The notes under the pieces: model-generated
What the model saw: only the letters and a program-made list of their open reading frames with translations
Told to the model about the DNA's origin: nothing
Database searches by the model: none
Position numbers and translations under genes: made by a program
Shown: one piece after another, positions 1 to 5,355 of the stretch
Layout: every line of letters starts with the position of its first letter
Position numbering within the stretch: the first letter of the stretch is position 1
Assembly (NCBI GenBank): GCA_020438665.1
Contig: JAGQUE010000506.1
Coordinates: 1 to 8,219 of the forward strand
Source: Nocardioidaceae bacterium
Lineage (GTDB): Bacteria > Actinomycetota > Actinomycetes > Propionibacteriales > Nocardioidaceae
Direction: 5' to 3'
Length of the DNA stretch: 8,219 nt

Positions 1-486
1 GCCCGGATCGCCGTGGTGCGTGAGGCCGTGGGAGAGGCCGCCTATGCGGCGGGCCATTATGCCGAGGCGCTGGCTGAGCTCCGCGCCGCCAAGCGCATCA
101 ACGGCGCGACGGCCTATCTGCCGATCATGGCCGACTGTCTGCGTGCTGTGGGCCGCCCGCAGGAGGCGCTCAAGCTCGCCAAGAGCCCCGGTGTGCGCAA
201 CTTCCAGCCGGCGGCCAAGGCCGAGATGACGCTGGTCGAGGCCGGTGCTCGTCGCGACCTCGGTCAGATGGAGGCGGCACTGGCGACGCTCGAGGCGGCG
301 CCGCTCATGTCGCGCAGCCGCGAGTCGTGGGTGGTGCGGCTGCGCTATGCCTACGCCGACACGCTGCTGGCGGCGGGGCGCGAGCGCGATGCGCTGGCCT
401 GGTTCCACCGCGCCCATGCGATCGACAGCGACGAGATCACCGATGCGGCTGAGCGTGCCGACGAGTTGGAGCGACGCGCAGAGTGA
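1..486 (+). CDS. TPR-repeat protein, C-terminal part (5' truncated)
   Basis: The frame is open from base 1 and ends in TGA at 484-486, giving 161 residues of a longer protein whose start lies outside the window. A GTG at 13 is in frame but is probably internal, because conserved-looking sequence (ARIAVVREAVGEAAY) runs through it. The protein is almost wholly helical and alanine-rich. It has degenerate tetratricopeptide-type helix pairs, for example GEAAYAAGHYAEALAELRAA near the start and ADTLLAAGRERDALAWFHRA near residues 117-136. No signal peptide or membrane segment is visible in this part. It resembles a family of small actinobacterial TPR proteins whose partner and function I do not know. 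In some actinobacteria similar proteins sit beside a HAD-type phosphatase gene; here the next gene is a DUF3145 protein 172 bases away, so co-function is not implied. The TPR assignment is fairly firm, the role is unknown. Confidence 0.75.
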   Translation, partial: ARIAVVREAVGEAAYAAGHYAEALAELRAAKRINGATAYLPIMADCLRAVGRPQEALKLAKSPGVRNFQPAAKAEMTLVEAGARRDLGQMEAALATLEAAPLMSRSRESWVVRLRYAYADTLLAAGRERDALAWFHRAHAIDSDEITDAAERADELERRAE

Positions 487-488
487 CC

Positions 489-515
489 CTCGCGGCCGGC
501 TGCGGACGGCCTGAG
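489..515 (+). terminator. Possible terminator hairpin after the TPR gene
   Basis: Three bases after the TPR stop codon, GGCCG (494-498) and CGGCC (507-511) can pair around an 8-base loop. CTC (489-491) and GAG (513-515) extend the stem across a small asymmetric internal loop. There is no T-tract, which is common in high-GC actinobacteria but also makes the call weak. Confidence 0.35.
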
Positions 516-553
516 CCGGATCAATCACACCGCTGGCATTCAGCCGCCACATG

Positions 554-589
554 CGTCACAATGGTGCGCACAACGTCATAACCGTCACA
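554..589 (+). promoter_or_regulatory. Three CGTCAYA repeats upstream of the DUF3145 gene
   Basis: The heptamer CGTCAYA occurs at 554-560 (CGTCACA), 574-580 (CGTCATA) and 583-589 (CGTCACA), with start-to-start steps of 20 and 9 bases, inside the 172-base gap before the DUF3145 gene. CATAAC at 577-582 matches a -10 hexamer at four of six positions, but no convincing -35 sits at the right distance. The stretch is a plausible promoter or operator region, but a chance repeat cannot be excluded. Confidence 0.3.
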
Positions 590-646
590 CGGCCCTCATC
601 ACCGAGGCGAGAACGCTGGGGAAGGCGCATCTCCGCGCTGGTGATG

Positions 647-654
647 AAGGAGGT
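647..654 (+). promoter_or_regulatory. Shine-Dalgarno sequence fixing the DUF3145 start
   Basis: AAGGAGGT is a near-perfect complement to the 3' end of 16S rRNA. It lies four bases before GTG at 659-661. It overlaps or follows the other in-frame candidates upstream (ATG 551, GTG 641, ATG 644), which therefore cannot use it. Confidence 0.85.
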
Positions 655-658
655 CTGG

Positions 659-1177
659 GTGACCACAAGCACTGCCACTCGCGTTGCGACGAGGGGTGTC
701 CTTTTCGTGCACTCCGCGCCGTCGGCGATGTGCCCCCACATCGAGTGGGCGGTCGGTGGTGTTCTTGGCGTGGCCACGAACATGCACTGGACTCCCCAGC
801 CTGCCCAGTCGGGCACCTATCGCGCCGAGCTGTCCTGGTCCGGTGCGGCCGGCAGCGCCGCCGCGATCGCCTCGGCGCTGCGCGGCTGGAACCACCTGCG
901 CTTCGAGGCCACCGAAGAGCCCACCCCGGGCACCGAGGGCGCCCGCTTCTCCTACACCCCGCACCTCGGTGTCTTCCATGCCGTCACGGGCATCCACGGC
1001 GACATCATGATCCCCGAGGATCGCATCAAGGCCGCGGTCGTCAAGGCGACGCTGGGTGACACCACGCTGCTGACCGAGATCGACAAGCTGCTCGGCAAGC
1101 CGTGGGACGACGAGCTCGAGACGTTCCGGCACGCGGGCGAGGGTGCCCCGGTCCGCTGGCTCCACCAGGTCGTCTGA
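659..1177 (+). CDS. DUF3145 family protein
   Basis: A 172-residue protein read from GTG 659, chosen because of the ideal ribosome site just upstream and because the family is about 165 residues and starts just before the TRGVL motif. Conserved-looking blocks are TRGVLFVHSAP (11-21), CPHIEWA (25-31), ASALRGWNHLRFE (71-83), TPHLGVFHA (100-108) and WDDELETFRHA (149-159). There is no signal peptide or membrane helix, so it is probably cytoplasmic. The family is restricted to actinobacteria as far as I know, and no biochemical function is known to me. It converges on the fatty-acid operon with only 35 bases between stop codons. I recall DUF3145 genes next to fab clusters in other actinobacteria, which hints at a lipid-related role, but that is inference from neighbourhood alone. 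Confidence 0.9.
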   Translation: MTTSTATRVATRGVLFVHSAPSAMCPHIEWAVGGVLGVATNMHWTPQPAQSGTYRAELSWSGAAGSAAAIASALRGWNHLRFEATEEPTPGTEGARFSYTPHLGVFHAVTGIHGDIMIPEDRIKAAVVKATLGDTTLLTEIDKLLGKPWDDELETFRHAGEGAPVRWLHQVV

Positions 1178-1183
1178 CCATCC

Positions 1184-1203
1184 GGCCGCGCGCCAGCGCG
1201 GCC
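1184..1203. terminator. Perfect hairpin between convergent genes, likely bidirectional terminator
   Basis: GGCCGCGC (1184-1191) and GCGCGGCC (1196-1203) are exact reverse complements around the four-base loop GCCA. The stem has 8 GC pairs and fills most of the 35-base gap between the stop codons of the DUF3145 gene (1177) and accD (1213). Being symmetric it can fold in transcripts from either side. No T-tract follows on either strand, so this would be a stem-only actinobacterial terminator or a barrier to read-through. Confidence 0.65.
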
Positions 1204-1212
1204 TGGGTGAGA

Positions 1213-2691
1213 TCAGAGCGGGATGTTGCCGTGTGCCCCGCGTCGGACGCCCTTGGCCGAGATGTCGTCGGCGATGGCACGGGCGATCGCCGAGCGGGTG
1301 TGGGCGGGGTCGACCACCTCGTCGACGACGCCGATCTCCACGGCCTTGTCGACACCACCCGCGATGAGCTCGTGTTCGGCTGCGAGCTCGGCCTCGACCT
1401 GCGCCCGCAGATCGGGAGCGACCTCGGCCAGCTTGCGTCGGTGGAGGATGCGGATCGCGGCGACCGACCCCATCACGGCGACTTCGGCACCCGGCCAGGC
1501 GAACACCTTGGTGGCCCCGAGGGACCGTGAGTTCATCGCGACGTAGGCACCGCCATAGGTCTTGCGGGTCACCAGGCTGACACGGGGCACCACGCACTCG
1601 CCGAACGCATGGAGGAGCTTGGCTCCGCGCCGGACCACGCCGTCCCACTCCTGGCCGACACCCGGGAGATAGCCGGGCACATCGATGAGCACGATGAGCG
1701 GGACACCGAAGGCGTCGCACATGCGCACGAACCGGGACGCCTTCTCGGCCGATGCCGAGTCCAGGCAGCCACCGAGACGCAGTGGGTTGTTGGCGACGAC
1801 GCCGACGGTGCGGCCGCCGAACCGCCCCAGGGCGGTGACGATGTTGGGGGCCCAGCGCTGGTGGAGCTCCTGCATGGTGTCGTCGTCGAGCACGGCCGCC
1901 ACGAGCGGGTGCACGTCATAGGCGCGCTTGGGGGACTCGGGGAGGGAGGCGGCCAGGTCGCGGTCCTCGACCGCGGGGACGTCGAGCGTCCCCGGCGCAC
2001 CGAGCAAGTGGCCCACCGCGCGGGCACGGTCGAGCGCCTCGGCCTCGGAGTCGGTCAGGATGTGAACGACACCCGAGCGGCGACCGTGGGGCTCGGGACC
2101 ACCGAGACGCAGCATGTCGACGTCCTCGCCGGTCACCGACCGGACGACGTCGGGACCCGTGACGAAGATGCGCCCGTCGGGGCCCAGGATCACCACATCG
2201 GTCAGGGCCGGGCCATAGGCCGCACCACCGGCGGCCGGGCCGAGGACCACGGAGATCTGCGGGATCTTGCCGGACGCCTGCGTCATCACCTGGAAGACAC
2301 GCCCCACCGCGTGGAGCGACAGCACCCCCTCCGCGAGCCGTGCCCCGCCCGAGTGCCACAGTCCGATGATCGGTACGGCGTCGGTCAGCGCGCGGTGGTA
2401 GGCGGCGACGATGACCTGGCAGCCCTGATCGCCCATCGCACCGCCCATCACGGTGGCGTCGGTGGAGAACGCGACGACCGGTGCCCCATGGACCCGACCG
2501 GTGACGGCGAGCACCCCCGACTCGTCGCCGGGGCTGATCAGCTCCAGGGAGCCTTCGTCCAGCAGCGCGCTGAGTCGGCGTAGGGGGTGGCGCGGGTCGT
2601 CAAGGCGCGAGGGCTTGGGCGCCCGCGGGGCCGGGACCTCGGCGGCGGTCGTCGAGGCCGTCGACACCGGGCCCGCCTGGACCGCGGTCAT
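1213..2691 (-). CDS. accD6: Acyl-CoA carboxylase carboxyltransferase (beta) subunit, AccD6-like
   Basis: A 492-residue carboxyltransferase subunit that moves carboxyl from carboxybiotin to acetyl- or propionyl-CoA, giving malonyl- or methylmalonyl-CoA. It is full length for the PccB/AccD6 type, with both crotonase-like halves in one chain. The oxyanion-type glycine motifs are GPAAGGAAYGPALTD (151-165) and KTYGGAYVAMNSR (377-389). TDATVMGGAMG (77-87), WHSGGARLAEG (112-122), VTGPDVVRSVTGEDVDM (177-193) and NNPLRLGGCLDS (301-312) are close to my recollection of mycobacterial AccD6, as is the C-terminal tail ending HGNIPL. Val384 occupies the position where Streptomyces PccB has the propionyl-selecting Asp422; AccD6 has Ile there. 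The start ATG at 2691-2689 overlaps the fabF stop by one base, so the gene is probably translated by coupling. The biotinylated alpha partner (AccA3-like) is not in the window. Family is sure; acetyl-CoA preference is inferred. Confidence 0.95.
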   Translation of the reverse strand: MTAVQAGPVSTASTTAAEVPAPRAPKPSRLDDPRHPLRRLSALLDEGSLELISPGDESGVLAVTGRVHGAPVVAFSTDATVMGGAMGDQGCQVIVAAYHRALTDAVPIIGLWHSGGARLAEGVLSLHAVGRVFQVMTQASGKIPQISVVLGPAAGGAAYGPALTDVVILGPDGRIFVTGPDVVRSVTGEDVDMLRLGGPEPHGRRSGVVHILTDSEAEALDRARAVGHLLGAPGTLDVPAVEDRDLAASLPESPKRAYDVHPLVAAVLDDDTMQELHQRWAPNIVTALGRFGGRTVGVVANNPLRLGGCLDSASAEKASRFVRMCDAFGVPLIVLIDVPGYLPGVGQEWDGVVRRGAKLLHAFGECVVPRVSLVTRKTYGGAYVAMNSRSLGATKVFAWPGAEVAVMGSVAAIRILHRRKLAEVAPDLRAQVEAELAAEHELIAGGVDKAVEIGVVDEVVDPAHTRSAIARAIADDISAKGVRRGAHGNIPL

Positions 2692-2693
2692 CA
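2689..2693 (-). promoter_or_regulatory. TGATG stop/start overlap joining fabF to accD
   Basis: On the minus strand the fabF stop TGA (2693-2691) shares its last base with the accD start ATG (2691-2689). This arrangement typically gives translational coupling and suggests matched output of the ketosynthase and the carboxyltransferase. Confidence 0.8.
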
Positions 2694-3929
2694 GACGCTC
2701 CTGAAGGCGAGAGCCACGTTGTGGCCCCCGAACCCGAAGGAGTTGTTGAGCCCGGCGATGTCGCCCGAGGGCAGGTCGCGCCGCTTGTCGGCGAGGTCGA
2801 GCCCGACGTCCTCGGGATCATCCAGGTTGATGGTCGGCGGAACGGTGCGGTCTCGCAGCGCGAGGATCGTCGCGACGGACTCCAGCGCGCCGGCAGCGCC
2901 GAGCAGGTGCCCGGTCATGGACTTGGTCGAGGTCACGACCACTCGGCCGGCGGCCTCATCGCCGAGGGCCGTGCGGATGGCCAGCGCCTCGGCAAGGTCG
3001 CCTTGCGGCGTGGACGTGGCATGCGCGTTGATGTGGACGATGTCGGCCGGCGTCAGGTCGGCCTCGGCCAGGGCCATACGCATGGCCCTGGTCGCTCCCA
3101 GGCCCGACGGGTCGGGCTGGGCGATGTCGTGGGAGTCGGCGGTGATGCCGGCACCGGCGGCTTCCGCATAGATGCGCGCACCCCGGGCGGCCGCGTGCTC
3201 GGCTGACTCCAGGACCACCGCAGCGGAGCCTTCGCCCAGGACGAAGCCGTCGCGGCCCTTGTCCCACGGGCGGGAGGCTGCTGGGGGGTCGTCGTTGCGC
3301 TTGGACAGCGCCATCATCTGGCTGAAGGCGGCCATCGGGAGGGCATGAACGGCGGCCTCGGTGCCGCCACACACCACGACGTCGGCGCGACCGAGCCGGA
3401 TCATGTCGATGCCGAGCGCGATGGCCTCGTTGCCCGAGGCGCACGCGGACACGGGCGTGTGGACGCCGGCCTTGGCGCCGATCGCGAGCCCGATGTTGGC
3501 CGCGGGGGAGTTGGGCATGAGCATCGGGATCGCCAGCGGCGACACCCGCCGTGGGCCCTTCTCGTTGAGCGCGTCGTAGTTGCTCAGCAGTGTCTGGACC
3601 CCACCGATCCCGGAGGCCATGGCGACACCGAGACGCTCGGGATCGACCCCGCCGTCGGCGAGGCCGGAGTCCGCCCATGCCTCGAGGCCGGCGACCATGG
3701 CCAGCTGGCCGGAGCGGTCGAGGCGTCGTGCCTTGACGCGGTCGAGGACCTCGGTCGGGTCGACCGCCGCGACGGCGGCGATACGCGCCGGGAGCTGCCC
3801 GGCCCAGTCCTCGGTCAGGGCGGAGACGCCCGAGCGGCCCTCGAGGAGGGCAGCCCACGTGGAGGCGACATCGCCTCCGACGGGTGAGGTGGCGCCCAGG
3901 CCGGTGACGACGACTCGCTTGGTGCTCAT
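2691..3929 (-). CDS. fabF: Beta-ketoacyl-ACP synthase II (KAS II)
   Basis: A 412-residue elongating condensing enzyme that joins malonyl-ACP to a growing acyl-ACP and releases CO2. The thiolase-fold active site is complete: nucleophile Cys163 in SACASGNEA, His303 in NAHATSTPQGD, Lys336 in TSTKSMTGH and His341 in GHLLGAAGA. The glycine-rich C-terminal loop NNSFGFGGHN is at 395-404. Length and residue numbering nearly equal Escherichia coli FabF. The start is ATG 3929-3927 because MSTKRVVVTGLG is the usual N terminus and AAGGA (3941-3937) lies seven bases upstream; the frame stays open further upstream but into non-coding sequence and acpP. It is related to mycobacterial KasA, but only one KAS II copy is present here, unlike the kasA-kasB pair. 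Its stop overlaps the accD start. Confidence 0.97.
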   Translation of the reverse strand: MSTKRVVVTGLGATSPVGGDVASTWAALLEGRSGVSALTEDWAGQLPARIAAVAAVDPTEVLDRVKARRLDRSGQLAMVAGLEAWADSGLADGGVDPERLGVAMASGIGGVQTLLSNYDALNEKGPRRVSPLAIPMLMPNSPAANIGLAIGAKAGVHTPVSACASGNEAIALGIDMIRLGRADVVVCGGTEAAVHALPMAAFSQMMALSKRNDDPPAASRPWDKGRDGFVLGEGSAAVVLESAEHAAARGARIYAEAAGAGITADSHDIAQPDPSGLGATRAMRMALAEADLTPADIVHINAHATSTPQGDLAEALAIRTALGDEAAGRVVVTSTKSMTGHLLGAAGALESVATILALRDRTVPPTINLDDPEDVGLDLADKRRDLPSGDIAGLNNSFGFGGHNVALAFRSV

Positions 3930-3974
3930 GCACACGTCCTTCGGGGTGGGAGGGATGGGGACCGGTGGGAACCG

Positions 3975-3995
3975 GAGCCGGCCTGAGCCCGGCTC
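3975..3995 (-). promoter_or_regulatory. GC-rich hairpin in the acpP-fabF gap
   Basis: GAGCCGG (3975-3981) and CCGGCTC (3989-3995) are exact reverse complements around a 7-base loop. The hairpin lies in the 118-base gap between acpP and fabF, upstream of the fabF ribosome site. No T-tract follows, so it could be a partial terminator, a processing site or a 3' stabiliser of the acpP message. Confidence 0.45.
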
Positions 3996-4012
3996 GGAGC
4001 GCCCCCGTGGGA

Positions 4013-4027
4013 CGCCCCGGCCGGGCG
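4013..4027 (-). promoter_or_regulatory. Second short GC hairpin just after acpP
   Basis: CGCCC (4013-4017) and GGGCG (4023-4027) can pair around a 5-base loop, with a 10-base palindrome CCCGGCCGGG nearby at 4016-4025. It begins about 20 bases after the acpP stop codon. Together with the hairpin at 3975-3995 it forms a structured leader between acpP and fabF. Short GC palindromes are common by chance at this base composition. Confidence 0.3.
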
Positions 4028-4047
4028 CGGGTCGGATGAGGCCCGGG

Positions 4048-4293
4048 TCAGCCCTGGGCGCGCTCGATGAAGGCGACGGCGTCACCGACGGTCTTGAGGT
4101 TCTTGACCTCGTCGTCGGGGATGGAGACGCCGAACTTCTCCTCACAGGCGACGACGACCTCGACCATGGAGAGCGAGTCGACGTCGAGGTCGTCCACGAA
4201 CGACTTGTCGAGCTGGACGTCGTCGGCGTCGATCCCGGCGACCTCGTTGACGATCTCGGCGAGGTCGGCGCGGATCTCTTCAGTGGTGGCCAT
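4048..4293 (-). CDS. acpP: Acyl carrier protein
   Basis: An 81-residue acidic acyl carrier protein that carries the growing acyl chain on a 4'-phosphopantetheine arm. The attachment serine is Ser40 in the DSL motif (DLDVDSLSMVE, 35-45). Helix I (TEEIRADLAEIVNEVAG) and the C-terminal helix (TVGDAVAFIERAQG) fit the four-helix ACP fold. It lacks the long C-terminal extension of mycobacterial AcpM, so it is a standard-length ACP like that of Streptomyces. The start is ATG 4293-4291, preceded by GAAGGA (4306-4301) with a seven-base spacer; an in-frame ATG further upstream at 4410 would overlap fabH and gives no ACP-like sequence. It lies between fabH (46-base gap) and fabF (118-base gap), so it has its own ribosome site and is not coupled to its neighbours. 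Confidence 0.98.
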   Translation of the reverse strand: MATTEEIRADLAEIVNEVAGIDADDVQLDKSFVDDLDVDSLSMVEVVVACEEKFGVSIPDDEVKNLKTVGDAVAFIERAQG

Positions 4294-4339
4294 AGTGGCT
4301 TCCTTCACTTTCTGGGGGTAGGACGTGTGGGTGGTTGGG

Positions 4340-5353
4340 TCAGGGGATGATGACGACCTGGGCCGCATAGGCCAGGCCGGCACCGAAGGCGATGAACAAC
4401 GCCGTGTCACCGCTCTTCGCCTCGCCCTCGGAGTACATCCGGTCGAGGGCGAGGGGGATCGAGGCCGCCGAGGTGTTGCCCTGCTCGGCGATGTCGCGGG
4501 CGATCTTGACCCGCTCGGGGAGCTTCATGGCCTTCGCCATGGCGTCCGTGATGCGCATGTTGGCCTGATGCGGCACGAAGATGTCGAGGTCGTCGACCGT
4601 GATGCCGGCGCGATCGAGCGCCTCCTGGGCGACCTTGGCCATCGTGAAGACGGCCCAGCGGAACACCGGGTTGCCCTGCATCACCAGGTGGGGCATGAGG
4701 CCGGAGCCCGGGGTCTCGGGGGAGCCGACGACATCGCGCCAGTCCTCCTTCTGACGGATCAGGTCGAACTGCTCGCCGTCGGAGCCCCAGACGACCGGAC
4801 CGATCGCGGGGGCGTCGCTCGGGCCGATGACCGCGGCGCCCGCACCGTCGGCGAAGATGAAAGCCGTCCCGCGGTCATAGACATCGGTGAGGTCGGAGAG
4901 CCGCTCCACGCCGATGACCAGCACATGGCGGGCGCTGCCGCCGCGGACCATGTCGGCGGCCATCGAGACGCCGTAGGTGAAGCCGGCGCAGGCCGCGGAG
5001 ATGTCGAAGGCCGCCGCCTGGTTGGTGCCGAGCTCGTGGGCGATCGCCGTCGAGATCGCCGGCGTCTGCAGCAGGTGGCTCACCGTGGCCACGATGACGC
5101 AGTCGATCTGCTCGGCCGTCATCCCACTGTGCTCGAGCGCTTGGCGTGCCGCGGCCACCGACATCAGCTGCACGGTCTCGTCGGGGGCGGCCCAGCGGCG
5201 CTGCTTGATGCCGGACCGCTGCTGGATCCACTCGTCGCTGGACTCGATCGCCTCGACCACCTCGGAGTTGGGGATGACCAACGAGGGTCGGTAGGCCCCG
5301 ATCCCCAGGATGCGGGCGTGCTGGGCGCCTTGCTGGTGGATGTTGATCGTCAT
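4340..5353 (-). CDS. fabH: Beta-ketoacyl-ACP synthase III
   Basis: A 337-residue enzyme that starts fatty-acid synthesis by condensing an acyl-CoA primer with malonyl-ACP. The Cys-His-Asn triad is present: Cys122 in SAACAGF, His262 in VPHQAN (260-265) and Asn293 in QGNTSAAS (291-298). The N-terminal part carries ILGIGAYRPS (15-24) and the SSDEWIQQRSGI motif (38-49), both typical of FabH. Thr97 in LLQTPA sits where E. coli FabH has Phe87 and Mycobacterium tuberculosis FabH has Thr87, so the acyl pocket is probably open to longer or branched primers. The start ATG 5353-5351 overlaps the fabD stop by one base; extending the frame upstream gives only a Pro/Gly-rich string antisense to the fabD coding frame. 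Assignment is sure; primer choice is inferred. Confidence 0.97.
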   Translation of the reverse strand: MTINIHQQGAQHARILGIGAYRPSLVIPNSEVVEAIESSDEWIQQRSGIKQRRWAAPDETVQLMSVAAARQALEHSGMTAEQIDCVIVATVSHLLQTPAISTAIAHELGTNQAAAFDISAACAGFTYGVSMAADMVRGGSARHVLVIGVERLSDLTDVYDRGTAFIFADGAGAAVIGPSDAPAIGPVVWGSDGEQFDLIRQKEDWRDVVGSPETPGSGLMPHLVMQGNPVFRWAVFTMAKVAQEALDRAGITVDDLDIFVPHQANMRITDAMAKAMKLPERVKIARDIAEQGNTSAASIPLALDRMYSEGEAKSGDTALFIAFGAGLAYAAQVVIIP

Positions 5354-5355
5354 CA
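5351..5355 (-). promoter_or_regulatory. TGATG stop/start overlap joining fabD to fabH
   Basis: The fabD stop TGA (5355-5353) shares one base with the fabH start ATG (5353-5351) on the minus strand. The same junction type is found at fabF-accD, and it implies translational coupling of the malonyl transferase and the initiating synthase. Confidence 0.8.

Noticed and set aside
551..658. A 36-residue N-terminal extension of the DUF3145 protein starting at ATG 551
   Set aside because: The ideal ribosome site at 647-654 points to GTG 659, and the extension does not resemble the family N terminus.
599..1720. A 373-codon minus-strand frame spanning the DUF3145 gene and the end of accD
   Set aside because: It covers two well-supported genes in another frame and is Arg-rich shadow sequence.
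1609..2583. A 324-codon plus-strand open frame opposite accD
   Set aside because: It is an antisense shadow of the carboxyltransferase gene, rich in Arg/Gly/Val/Asp in the way GC-rich complementary frames are, with no recognisable domain.
3930..4145. A 72-residue longer FabF starting inside acpP
   Set aside because: The extra sequence is Pro/Arg/Ser-rich translation of the spacer and of acpP in another frame; a proper ribosome site sits before ATG 3929.
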